A stretch of 40,619 nt of DNA, from the NCBI GenBank assembly GCA_016212965.1, contig JACRDA010000181.1, positions 1 to 40,619 on the forward strand, in the 5' to 3' direction. This document shows positions 8,865-16,346 of the stretch, in pieces (within the stretch, counting starts at the first letter, position 1; the number at the start of each line of letters is the position of its first letter). The stretch is from Myxococcales bacterium. Lineage in GTDB: Bacteria > Myxococcota_A > Polyangia > Polyangiales > Polyangiaceae. The position numbers and the translations under genes were made by a program. Under the pieces are notes generated by a model that did not search any database, was not told the origin of the DNA, and saw nothing but the letters and a program-made list of their open reading frames with translations.

Positions 8865-10976
8865 ATGGACACGCTGGTCGCACTGGTGCTCGGTCTGCGG
8901 CGTGCGCTGCGGCGCATCGGGCCCTTCACGCTCGCGGCCGTCCTCGCAGCGCTCTCGGTGCTCGACGCGCGCTGGCGTCCCCACCAGGCGGTGTCGCTCG
9001 GCATCGCAGGCGTCATCGCCGGGGCCATCGTGTGGCGCGCGCTGCGGCGCCGCAGTCTGCGCCAGGCGGACGACTGGCGCGACGCCGCGCTCGGCATGCT
9101 GGTGGTGCTCGGCTGCTTCGACCTCGTCACCCACCTCGACGGCTCGCTCGACGGCCGCTTCTACCCCGTGGTCTACCTGGGCCTCGCGGCCGTCAGCGCC
9201 TTCGCGCACCCGCTCGGGGCGCTCGCGGCCGTGGCGTTCGGGGCGGGGCTCGAGCTCGCGCTCCGCGAGCTCGCCTTCGGCGGGCTCGAGCTCGCGCCGG
9301 TGGCGCCGCACGCCGGCTTCGCGCTCGCCTTCGGCGTGCTCAACATCGTGCTCTTGCGCGTCGAGATGGCGCGCTTGCGGCGCGCCTCCCACGGCGAGCT
9401 GCGCGCCGAGCTCAGGCGCGTCCAGGAGGAGGCCGAGAGCTACCGGCTGCTGCAGGCGCCGCGCGAGACGGCGCACGGCGACGAGGAGCGCCTGGTGCGC
9501 TCGGCCGTCGAGGAGATCCGCCTGTCGGTGTTGTTCGCCCTGACGCTGCTGCGCGAGGCGCTCGGTCTGCACACCGCCGTCCTCTTCTGGCTCGACGAGG
9601 GGCGCGGCTCGTTTCGCATCAGCGAGCTCTCGAGCGACGACGGCGACCTCGCCGAGGGGCCCTTCGGCACCGGCAGCGGCATCCTCGGCGCCGTGCTGGC
9701 GCAGCGTGCGCCGGTCGCGCTCGCCGACATCCACGCGAGCTTCAGCCTGCCCTACTACCGCGGTCCGGCGCCGGTCGGCAGCGTCGCGGCGGTGCCGGGC
9801 TTCGAGCACGGTCGCCTGCGCTGCGTGCTCGTCGCCGACCGGCTCGACCCGCGGGCCTTCTCGGCCCGCGAGCTCGGGCTCGTCGAGCAGGCCGCGCGCC
9901 TGTGCGTGCGCGCCGTGCGCAACGAGCGCGTGTTCGCGCAGCTCGAGCGCACCAAGGTCGATCAGGGCAAGCTCTACCGCGCCGCCCAGGCGCTCGCGGC
10001 CGCCACGAGCGAGGCCGAGGTCGTCGACGCCGCCGTGGCGAGCGCGCGCGAGATCGCGCACGTCGACTTCGCCGCCTGCACCGCCCTCGATCGGCAGGCG
10101 CGGCGCCACGAGATCCGCGCGCTGTCGGGCGACGGCGTCGAGGCCCTGCGCGGACAGCGCTTCGAGGACAACACCGGCCTCGTGTCGATGGCCCTGAAGA
10201 GCGGCCACGCCCTGCCGTACAAGGGCATCTTCGACGCGGGGCAGCAGGTGGTCTTCGGCAAGGACCTCGCGCCCCCGCCGATGCCCTCGTTGCTGGTGCT
10301 ACCGCTCTTCCTGCACGACGAGCCGCTCGGCACGCTGGTGCTCGGGTCGCGCACCCCGGGCGGCTTCGGCGACGGGGCGCGCGCGCTGCTCGACGTGCTC
10401 GCGAGCCACGTGGCCGTGTCGCTCTCCAATGCGCGCCTCGTGAGGAAGCTCGAGGAGCAGGCCACGACCGACGGCCTCACCGGCGCGCTCAACAAGCGCG
10501 CCCTGCTCGACACGGCGCGCGACCGCATCGCGGCCGCGAAGCGCTTCGGGCGGCGCCTCAGCGTGCTCGTGACGGACATCGACCACTTCAAGCGCGTCAA
10601 CGACACCTACGGCCACGATGCGGGCGACGTCGTCATCAAGGAGCTCGCGCAGATCCACATCCGCGCGGCGCGCACCAACGACGCCGTGGCGCGCTTCGGC
10701 GGCGAGGAGTTCGTCGTCGTGTGCGACGAGACCGACGAGCGCGGCGCGCTGCAGCTCGCCGAGCGCATCCGCGCCGAGCTCGGCAAGAAGGTCTTCAAGG
10801 CGGCGACGGGCGAGAGCTTCCAGTGCACCTGCTCGGTCGGCATCGCGACCTTCCCCGACGCGGGCGCGAGCTGGGAGCAGCTCTTCAAGGCCGCCGACGC
10901 GGCGCTCTACGCGAGCAAGCGCGGCGGCCGCAACCGCGCGACGCTCTGGTCGAAGCGCCACCACGTCGCGGCCTGA
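8865..10976 (+). CDS. Membrane GAF-GAF-GGDEF diguanylate cyclase
   Basis: Protein of 703 residues. The first about 170 residues hold several membrane helices, followed by a short coiled coil (170-198). A first GAF domain spans about 210-352, a second about 365-525, and a GGDEF domain 530-700. The active site is intact: metal-binding DIDHFKRVND (571-580), GGEEF at 612-616, and an inhibitory I-site RTND at 603-606, exactly five residues before GGEEF. It should make cyclic di-GMP with product inhibition, under control of ligands bound by the membrane or GAF parts. The start is inferred: the frame is open far upstream, and the ATG at 8865 directly precedes the first hydrophobic helix. It diverges from the histidine kinase across about 130 bases. 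Confidence 0.93.
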   Translation: MDTLVALVLGLRRALRRIGPFTLAAVLAALSVLDARWRPHQAVSLGIAGVIAGAIVWRALRRRSLRQADDWRDAALGMLVVLGCFDLVTHLDGSLDGRFYPVVYLGLAAVSAFAHPLGALAAVAFGAGLELALRELAFGGLELAPVAPHAGFALAFGVLNIVLLRVEMARLRRASHGELRAELRRVQEEAESYRLLQAPRETAHGDEERLVRSAVEEIRLSVLFALTLLREALGLHTAVLFWLDEGRGSFRISELSSDDGDLAEGPFGTGSGILGAVLAQRAPVALADIHASFSLPYYRGPAPVGSVAAVPGFEHGRLRCVLVADRLDPRAFSARELGLVEQAARLCVRAVRNERVFAQLERTKVDQGKLYRAAQALAAATSEAEVVDAAVASAREIAHVDFAACTALDRQARRHEIRALSGDGVEALRGQRFEDNTGLVSMALKSGHALPYKGIFDAGQQVVFGKDLAPPPMPSLLVLPLFLHDEPLGTLVLGSRTPGGFGDGARALLDVLASHVAVSLSNARLVRKLEEQATTDGLTGALNKRALLDTARDRIAAAKRFGRRLSVLVTDIDHFKRVNDTYGHDAGDVVIKELAQIHIRAARTNDAVARFGGEEFVVVCDETDERGALQLAERIRAELGKKVFKAATGESFQCTCSVGIATFPDAGASWEQLFKAADAALYASKRGGRNRATLWSKRHHVAA

Positions 10977-11023
10977 TGCGCCGCGGCCTTGCCACGCAGG
11001 GCGCGCGGCCGCATACCTGCGCC

Positions 11024-11485
11024 ATGGCGGACGAGCGAGAGCAACCGAAGGGCGCGGCACCGGGCGGCGGGGCGAGCGGGCAGGGCGAGGGCGCGCCGGC
11101 GCCGGCCGAAGCGAAGGGCGCCGAGGCCGACGCGGTGGCCACGGCCGGCGAGAACCTGCGCCGCGGCGTGGGGCTGCTGCTCGAGGCCGCGCGTCAGGCC
11201 GCCGAGGGCGTGAAGCGGGGGCTCGAGACGCACGAGGCGTCGGGCAAGCTCCGCGAGACGATGAACGAGCTCGACAAGGCGGCGGCCGCTGCGGTGAAGG
11301 GCATCGAGCGCTTCGTCGCGCGCTTCCAACCCCCGCCCCCGCGCTACGAGCGCGAGGTGCCCGAGGCCGAGCGCCAGGGCGTGCCCGACGCGTGGGCGGC
11401 CGGCGACAAGTCGGCGCCCGAGGGCTTCAAGGGCAGCGACGAGCCGGCGGGCGACAAGCCCGCGGGCGACAAGCCGAAGAGCTGA
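11024..11485 (+). CDS. Small amphipathic helical protein, unknown
   Basis: Protein of 153 residues. A low-complexity Gly/Ala/Pro/Glu leader (1-40) precedes a helical core (42-106) with spaced charged residues (NLRRGVGLLLEAARQAAEGVK, then an LRETMNELDKAA stretch), a PPPP hinge, and a Lys/Asp/Gly-rich tail with two AGDKP repeats. There are no membrane helices and no signal peptide. The helical part is reminiscent of phasin or YtxH-like surface-binding helices, but that is only a resemblance. It begins 47 bases after the diguanylate cyclase on the same strand, so co-transcription is likely. Confidence 0.75.
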   Translation: MADEREQPKGAAPGGGASGQGEGAPAPAEAKGAEADAVATAGENLRRGVGLLLEAARQAAEGVKRGLETHEASGKLRETMNELDKAAAAAVKGIERFVARFQPPPPRYEREVPEAERQGVPDAWAAGDKSAPEGFKGSDEPAGDKPAGDKPKS

Positions 11486-11569
11486 CGTAGCGGCACGCTC
11501 GGTCCGTGCGCCGCACGCGGCGCCGTTTCTCCAGTTGCTGCCGGCCGTCTGCGGCGTTGTGCTTGGACC

Positions 11570-12169
11570 ATGGCATGCCGAGCCGCCGCGAAGCTCCTGT
11601 GTTGCGCGCTCACGTCGGGCCTGCTGGTCTCGAGCGCGGGCTGCGCCCACTACACCTCCGACTACCGGCCGCCGTCCGACGGCCGCGCGCGCGTCGTGTG
11701 GGAGGGCGACGAGGCCCTCGTCGTGCGACCCCAGCCGGCTCCGGGCACGGCGGCCGCGTGCGAGGCCGCGGTCGACAGCGCGACGGGCTCGCCGACCCAG
11801 GTGCGCTTCGAGCGCTCGGGCGCGGCCGTGGGCGCCCATTTCGTCATCGTCGCGCCGCCGCCCATCGTGCACGTGCACGCCGGTGCGCACTACCATGGGG
11901 GGTCGCACCCGCACCACGGCGCCGGCCACACGCCTGCGCTCGGACACGGCACCTCGGGCTCGGGCGGCAAGAGCACCGCACCCGAGGCGGCCGTCGTGCT
12001 CGCCGTGCTCGCCATCCTCGCGATGCCCGGCATCACCATCGGTCTCGCGGTCGGGCGGCCCGAGCCCGAAGAGGACGTGGCGTACGCCATCGACACGGTC
12101 AACGCGTACAACGACCTCGCGCGCTACCCGGGCACGGCCTGCTCGTCGCCGGAGGCGCGCACGCCATGA
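11570..12169 (+). CDS. His-rich lipoprotein with one membrane helix
   Basis: Protein of 199 residues. A signal peptide ends at the lipobox VSSAGC (Cys25). The mature part has a short beta-rich stretch, then a His-rich run (residues 101-126 contain nine His, e.g. HVHAGAHYHGGSHPHHG), a membrane helix at about 139-161, and a short tail with AIDTVNAYNDLARYPGTAC. The His run could bind Ni, Zn or Cu; this is inference. The tail motif recurs in the next protein, so the two are probably paralogues. The stop codon overlaps the next start as ATGA, so they are translationally coupled. Confidence 0.85.
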   Translation: MACRAAAKLLCCALTSGLLVSSAGCAHYTSDYRPPSDGRARVVWEGDEALVVRPQPAPGTAAACEAAVDSATGSPTQVRFERSGAAVGAHFVIVAPPPIVHVHAGAHYHGGSHPHHGAGHTPALGHGTSGSGGKSTAPEAAVVLAVLAILAMPGITIGLAVGRPEPEEDVAYAIDTVNAYNDLARYPGTACSSPEARTP

Positions 12170-12804
12170 GGCGCCTCGCGCTCTGCCTCCCGGTCCTCGC
12201 CGCGCTCGGCTGCGGCACGGGCTCCACCTCCTACACGCCGAGCGTGCTCGCCGCGGGCGAGCTCACGCTGCGCTACCACGACGCCGTCGAGGTGTGGTCG
12301 CCGACCGGGAAGGTCGCCGAGGGCGCGCGCTTCGCGGGCCTCGCGGACGAGGTCGCGTGCGTGCCCGATGCCCTGCGGCACGCCGAGGCGGCCGAGACGT
12401 ACGGACAGACGGGCGCGGGCCTGACCATCGCGGGCGCGACGCTTGCGGTCGTCGGGCTCGGTGGGCTCGGTGGACTCGCGTTCTACGGCAAGGACGACAC
12501 CGCGCTCGCCGCCATGCTCGGGGCCGGCGTGGCGAGCGAGGTGCTCGGCCTCGTGCTCGCGGCCGTCGGGCGCAGCATGAAGAACGATGCGAACGGCCAC
12601 GCGGTCGACGCCGTGAACTACTACGACGACGCGGTCGGCAGCGTCGGCAACCGGTGCCGGGGCTCGGCCGTCGAGCGCGCGCCGCTGCCGCCGAACGCCG
12701 TGCCCCTCGGCGACCCGAGCGCGCCGGAGCCGCCGCCGGCACCCACGCTCGCGCCGCCACCCGCGCCGTCGCCGGCGCCCACGCCCACGCCCCAGCCTCG
12801 CTGA
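12166..12804 (+). CDS. Lipoprotein with two hydrophobic helices and Pro-rich tail
   Basis: Protein of 212 residues with lipobox AALGC (Cys16). After a small domain with paired Cys (Cys65 in the mature part) come two Gly/Ala-rich hydrophobic helices (about 82-105 and 113-135). The motif HAVDAVNYYDDAVGSVGNRC follows (145-164), matching the tail of the preceding protein, and then a Pro/Ala tail. The start at 12166 overlaps the upstream stop (ATGA). I recall similar [AV][IV]DAVN-Y-ND motifs in uncharacterised myxobacterial envelope proteins, but cannot check this. Function is unknown; it is likely anchored in the envelope with its paralogue. Confidence 0.83.
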   Translation: MRRLALCLPVLAALGCGTGSTSYTPSVLAAGELTLRYHDAVEVWSPTGKVAEGARFAGLADEVACVPDALRHAEAAETYGQTGAGLTIAGATLAVVGLGGLGGLAFYGKDDTALAAMLGAGVASEVLGLVLAAVGRSMKNDANGHAVDAVNYYDDAVGSVGNRCRGSAVERAPLPPNAVPLGDPSAPEPPPAPTLAPPPAPSPAPTPTPQPR

Positions 12805-12882
12805 CCCAGCGGCCGCGTCGCGACCCGCCCTGGCTCGGGCGCGGGCTACCTGCGGTCCGACGATTCCCTCGTCCTCAGATTT

Positions 12883-12927
12883 CAGTGACGAAGGAATTTG
12901 AACGATGTTACAGTGAGACGAGAATTG
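12883..12927 (+). promoter_or_regulatory. AT-rich promoter with imperfect direct repeats upstream of the receiver-XRE gene
   Basis: In the 196-base gap before 13001 a locally AT-rich patch holds CAGTGACGAAGGAATTTG (12883-12900) and CAGTGAGACGAGAATTG (12911-12927), imperfect copies 28 bases apart. TTGAAC (12898-12903) and GAGAAT (12920-12925), separated by 16 bases, fit a sigma70-type promoter lying across the repeats. The repeats are placed as expected for an operator, possibly bound by the XRE regulator itself; this is inference. Confidence 0.45.
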
Positions 12928-13000
12928 CGGCGGCGGCGCAAGTGTCCGGATTCGTACAGAACGGCCAGACCAGGCGCTCGCCCAAGCCCGAGGTAGCGTC

Positions 13001-13609
13001 ATGGCCATCGACCTCAAACCGCTCAAGATCCTCATCGTCGACGACGACCGGGCCATCTGCGACTACATGCAGACCCTGCTCGAGCGCGACGGCTTCCAGG
13101 TCACGACCCTGAGCGACCCGACCGCAGCGGTCGCCGAGCTCAAGAAGGGCGAGTACCACCTCGTCATCCTCGACGTCATGATGCCCAAGCGCGATGGCAT
13201 CGAGGTGCTGCGCGAGATCCGGAAAGTCGACAAGGACATCGCGGTCGTCATCTTCACGGGCTACCCGAACCTCGACACGGCCGTGGCGTCGATGAAGCTC
13301 GATGCGGTCGACTACATCAAGAAGCCCTTCAACGTGGACGAGTTCCGCGCGGTCATCCAGCGCGTCGTCTCGAAGAAGGGCCTCGCGCTCACGCCCGAGG
13401 AGGAGCTGCACCGGGTCATCGGCGAGAACATCCGCGCGCTGCGCAAGGGCCTGAACCTCACGCTGAAGGACATGGCGCGCCGCACCCAGCTGTCGGTGTC
13501 GCTGCTGTCGCAGATCGAGCGCGCGGAGACGTCGGCCTCGATCTCGAGCCTCTACAAGATCTCGGTCGGCCTCCAGGCGCGCGTGCGCGACCTGTTCGGC
13601 CCCTACTGA
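13001..13609 (+). CDS. Response regulator: receiver domain fused to XRE-type HTH
   Basis: Protein of 202 residues. A full receiver domain (8-125) has the acidic pair at 14-15, acceptor Asp58 (LVILDVMMP), Thr86 and Lys108 (YIKKPF). After a short linker comes a Cro/CI-family HTH (about 138-195; IGENIRALRKGLNLTLKDMAR, then LLSQIER). It should be a phosphorylation-controlled DNA-binding regulator. The cupin or peptidase partner seen in many XRE proteins is absent. GAGGTAGC precedes the start. The TrpE-like gene follows after 14 bases and is almost certainly co-transcribed. No cognate kinase is adjacent. The fusion of a receiver with XRE instead of OmpR, LuxR or NtrC output is uncommon. Confidence 0.92.
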   Translation: MAIDLKPLKILIVDDDRAICDYMQTLLERDGFQVTTLSDPTAAVAELKKGEYHLVILDVMMPKRDGIEVLREIRKVDKDIAVVIFTGYPNLDTAVASMKLDAVDYIKKPFNVDEFRAVIQRVVSKKGLALTPEEELHRVIGENIRALRKGLNLTLKDMARRTQLSVSLLSQIERAETSASISSLYKISVGLQARVRDLFGPY

Positions 13610-13623
13610 GCGAGGGAGCGACC

Positions 13624-14802
13624 ATGGATGAGATCAGGACTGCGGTCATCGACGCCGCGGGGCTCGACCCGTGGACGGCCTACCGGCGGTTGCGCCACCA
13701 CGTCTCCGACCGGCCCTCGTTCCTGCTCGAGTCGCGCGCGCACGGTGACCCCGAGGGGCGCTACTCGATCGTCGGCTACCGCGCGGTGCGGGGCTGGCTC
13801 CAGCCGCCCGGCGTGGACGTGCTCGCCAGCCTCGACGCCGACTTCGCGCAGTTGCCCGCGGCGCGCTCGCTGGCCGAGGCGCTCGGCAACGCGGCCTTCG
13901 GCTTCATGGCGTACGAGGTGGCGCACGTGCGCCACGGGGTGAAGGGCTGGAGCGATCAGGCCTCGGGCGCGATGTTCGTGCTCGGCGCGACCGTCGCCGT
14001 CTTCGATCACGTCGAGGGCACCGTCACGGTCGCTGGCCGAGCGGCCGGCAAGGCCGTCGAGCGCTGCACCTGGGAGCTCACCCACGGGCCGGAGCCCGAG
14101 CCCGACCTCGAGGCGACGCCGCTCGAGGGCGAGATCCCGGCGGCCGACAGCGCCATCTCGGACGAGAAGCTCGCGGCGAAGGTGGCCCGCGCGCGTGCCG
14201 CGCTCGGCGCGGGCGTGAGCGAGGTCGTGCTGGCCCGCGCGTTCACCACCAGCCGCGACGCGAGCGAGCCCATCGACGTGTACCGCCGCGTGCGCGCGAC
14301 GCACCCGGGGCCGTTCCTGTTCTTCTTCGAGATCCCGGCGTCGCCGGCCTCGCCCCCGCTGGCGCTGCTCGGCAGTGCGCGCCACGCCCTGCACCCGCGC
14401 CGCGCCCTCGACGCCGGCGCGCTCGCGGCCGAGGTGGGGTCACGGCTGCCGCACCCGAGCGTCGTCGGGCCCGAGCCCGTCGAGGCCATGCGCCTCGTCC
14501 GTCGCCTCGAGGAGACCGCCCGCGACCAGTTCGGCGGCGCCGTCGGATTCGCGGGGCCGGGCGGCGCGGCCGAGCTCGTGCTGACCGACTCGTGCGTGGT
14601 CTGTCACCCGGACAGCTACGTGCACACCGTCGCCGTGCGCGTGACCGCCGAGACGACTCCGGCGAGCGCCACGGGCGCGAGCCACGCGGCCGCGCGGCCG
14701 ATGCTCGAGGCGATCGAGCACGCCCGCCGCGTGCGTCCGGCGCCCGCGCCGGCGCCCGAGCCCGCCCCGGACGCCGCAGCCCCGGTGGAGGCCGCGAGCT
14801 AG
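13624..14802 (+). CDS. Degenerate TrpE/PabB-like (chorismate-binding family) protein
   Basis: Protein of 392 residues, about 100 short of ordinary TrpE. The N-terminal anthranilate-synthase domain is clear: SFLLESRAHGDPEGRYSIVGY (32-52) and FGFMAYEVAH (92-101). The start of the chorismate-binding domain is also clear (DEKLAAKVARARAALGAGVSEVVLARAF, 180-207, read in parts; FLFFFEIP, 231-238; LALLGSAR, 246-253). Then only about 20 residues separate this from the C-terminal part (GPEPVEAMRLVRRLEE, GGAVGFAG). The family blocks around the TRPRG, LVDLARND and catalytic His motifs are missing, and GTVSGAPK has become PSVVGPEP. It therefore cannot be a normal anthranilate or aminodeoxychorismate synthase. 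GAGGGAG lies before the ATG. It is coupled with the receiver-XRE gene, which suggests a sensory role. Confidence 0.82.
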   Translation: MDEIRTAVIDAAGLDPWTAYRRLRHHVSDRPSFLLESRAHGDPEGRYSIVGYRAVRGWLQPPGVDVLASLDADFAQLPAARSLAEALGNAAFGFMAYEVAHVRHGVKGWSDQASGAMFVLGATVAVFDHVEGTVTVAGRAAGKAVERCTWELTHGPEPEPDLEATPLEGEIPAADSAISDEKLAAKVARARAALGAGVSEVVLARAFTTSRDASEPIDVYRRVRATHPGPFLFFFEIPASPASPPLALLGSARHALHPRRALDAGALAAEVGSRLPHPSVVGPEPVEAMRLVRRLEETARDQFGGAVGFAGPGGAAELVLTDSCVVCHPDSYVHTVAVRVTAETTPASATGASHAAARPMLEAIEHARRVRPAPAPAPEPAPDAAAPVEAAS

Positions 14803-15746
14803 AACGCGAGGTCGCCCCGAGGGTCGGCGCTGCGCGCCCCGAGGGTCTCGATCGCGCCCGCGACGGCCGGGTCGTCGTCCGCCGGGTACTTCACGAGGAA
14901 GCGCACGTAGAGGTCGCCGTGCTCGTGCCCGCCCTTGCGCGCCACGCCCTTGCCTCGGAGACGCACGGTCTGTCCGCTCTGCGCGTGGCGCGGCACCGTG
15001 AGCTTCACCTCGCCGTGCGGCGTCGGCACGCGCACGCTCGCGCCCCCATAGGCCTCGCCGATGGTGACCGGCAGATCGAGGTAGAGGTCGTCGCCCTCGC
15101 GGCGAAAGTGCTTGTGCGGGCGCACCTGGAGGTGGAGCACGAGGTCACCGGGCGGCCCCTTGCCGACGCCCGGCGCGCCCTTGCCCTTGGCGCGCACGCG
15201 GCTGCCGTCGGCCGCGCCGGCGGGGATGCGCACGTGCACGGTCTCGGTGCCGTTCGGCGCGAGCAGCGCGAGGGTGGTCCCGCGGATCGCGTCTCCGAAG
15301 TCGATCGCCACCGTCGTCTCGAGGTCCTGGCCGCGCCGCCCGCCGCGCGCGTTGCGCCCGAGCATGTCGCCGAAGAGGTCGCCGATGCCGCCGGCGCCAC
15401 CGCGCGCGCCGCCGCGGGCGCCGAAGAGGTCGCCGAAGTCGAAGGGGACTCCCTCGCTCGGACCGGCGCCGCCGTAGCCGTAGCCCCGCTGCTTGGCCCA
15501 GCGCGCGCGCGCGGGGTCGAAGCCCTGCTGCAGGCTGACCTCGCCGAACTCGTCGTAGGCCGCGCGCTTCTTCGGATCGTGGAGCACCTCGTAGGCGGCG
15601 GTCACCTCCTTGAAGCGTTGCTCGGTCAGCTTTCCGGGGGTCTTGTCGGGGTGCAGCTTGGCCGCGAGCTTGCGGTACGCGCGCTTGATGGTCTGCTCGT
15701 CCGCGGTGCGGTCCACGCCGAGCACCGCATACAGGTCCTTGCTCAC
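14799..15746 (-). CDS. CbpA-type DnaJ co-chaperone
   Basis: Protein of 315 residues. The J domain (4-68) has the HPD motif at 32-34, followed by a Gly/Phe-rich linker with DLFG repeats (about 90-135) and two C-terminal substrate-binding beta-domains (140-300; LETTVAIDFGDAIRGTT, RIPAGAADGSRVRAKGKG, KLTVPRHAQSGQTVRLRGKG). The zinc-finger Cys repeats of classical DnaJ are absent, so it belongs to the CbpA/DnaJ2 class that stimulates DnaK ATPase. The stop codon shares the palindromic CTAG at 14799-14802 with the stop of the convergent TrpE-like gene. It diverges from the KYGGP lipoprotein gene. Confidence 0.94.
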   Translation of the reverse strand: MSKDLYAVLGVDRTADEQTIKRAYRKLAAKLHPDKTPGKLTEQRFKEVTAAYEVLHDPKKRAAYDEFGEVSLQQGFDPARARWAKQRGYGYGGAGPSEGVPFDFGDLFGARGGARGGAGGIGDLFGDMLGRNARGGRRGQDLETTVAIDFGDAIRGTTLALLAPNGTETVHVRIPAGAADGSRVRAKGKGAPGVGKGPPGDLVLHLQVRPHKHFRREGDDLYLDLPVTIGEAYGGASVRVPTPHGEVKLTVPRHAQSGQTVRLRGKGVARKGGHEHGDLYVRFLVKYPADDDPAVAGAIETLGARSADPRGDLAF

Positions 15747-15883
15747 CGCTCTGCTCCCGACCCGGCAACCTAAGTCGGCGCGTGCCGAAGTCGAGGGGCG
15801 CGCCGCCGAGACGCTCGATGACCGGGGTCAACTCGAGCGCCCGACAAGGGCGTAGCGTAGGCGGGCCCCCAGAAAGGTCCACC

Positions 15884-16339
15884 ATGAACCACTCGACCCC
15901 GCGGCCGTCGCTCGTCGCCAGGCTCCTGTCCGGGTCCGCGGCCCTCTGGGTCGCGGCGACCGGCCTCGCCACGGTGGTCGTGGCGGCCTGCAATCCCACG
16001 GTCAAGTACGGCGGCCCGCCGCCACCGCCCCCGACGAGCGGAACCGGTGAGGACATCACCGCGAGCGCTGCGCCGGCCACGACGCCGAGCGAGACCGCGG
16101 GCGCGACGACGAGCGCACCCGCGCCGACCGAGAGCTCCGCGCCCACGAGCGCGCCTCTCGGCACGTCGTCCGCCGCCCCGACGAGCCTGGAGCCGCAGCC
16201 GGTCGTCCCGGTCGTGAAGTACGGTGGCCCGCCACCCCCGCCGACGGCGACCGTCCCGGCCAAGAAGTACGGCGGGCCGATGCCCAAGCCGAAGTACGGC
16301 GGGCCGGTGTACACGAAGTACGGCGGCCCGGACTTCTGA
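15884..16339 (+). CDS. KYGGP-repeat lipoprotein, putative radical SAM substrate
   Basis: Protein of 151 residues. An N-terminal signal peptide ends in lipobox VVVAAC with Cys36. The mature chain holds five KYGGP motifs starting at residues 41, 112, 128, 137 and 145; the first two are followed by runs of Pro. A Thr/Ser/Ala/Pro linker without repeats (51-108) separates the first motif from the other four, and the protein ends in YGGPDF. AGAAAGG precedes the ATG. The radical SAM/SPASM gene starts 7 bases after the stop, so it is the obvious partner. Inference: the Tyr or Gly of each KYGGP is modified in the cytosol before export and lipidation. I recall YG-x-P motifs in the small lipoproteins of the predicted 'rSAM/lipoprotein' systems of Bacteroidetes; this could be a repeat-bearing counterpart. 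Confidence 0.85.
   Translation: MNHSTPRPSLVARLLSGSAALWVAATGLATVVVAACNPTVKYGGPPPPPPTSGTGEDITASAAPATTPSETAGATTSAPAPTESSAPTSAPLGTSSAAPTSLEPQPVVPVVKYGGPPPPPTATVPAKKYGGPMPKPKYGGPVYTKYGGPDF
16004..16330 (+). repeat. Five KYGGP-encoding repeats
   Basis: Copies of the 15-base unit AAGTACGGCGGCCCG lie at 16004, 16217, 16265, 16292 and 16316, with only third-position variation (GGT, GGG). Spacing is irregular (213, 48, 27 and 24 bases), so conservation is at the peptide level and the array is not a DNA satellite. Confidence 0.9.
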
Positions 16340-16346
16340 GCACCGC

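Noticed and set aside
4131..10976. Very long open frame on the plus strand through the region of minus-strand genes
   Set aside because: Only its end (from 8865) has real protein features. The rest lies opposite well-recognised minus-strand genes and is Arg/His/Ala-rich low complexity, an effect of high GC.
11870..11950. His-rich run of the lipoprotein as a RiPP core (His-Xaa-Ser-like)
   Set aside because: No repeated His-x-Ser spacing and no modifying enzyme next to it; a metal-binding stretch is the simpler reading.
13624..14802. Calling this gene trpE or pabB
   Set aside because: The central catalytic blocks are absent, so an enzyme name would mislead.
16004..16330. KYGGP DNA repeats as a possible CRISPR or satellite array
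   Set aside because: Units are only 15 bases, spacing is irregular, all copies stay in one reading frame and vary at third positions, so they are coding.
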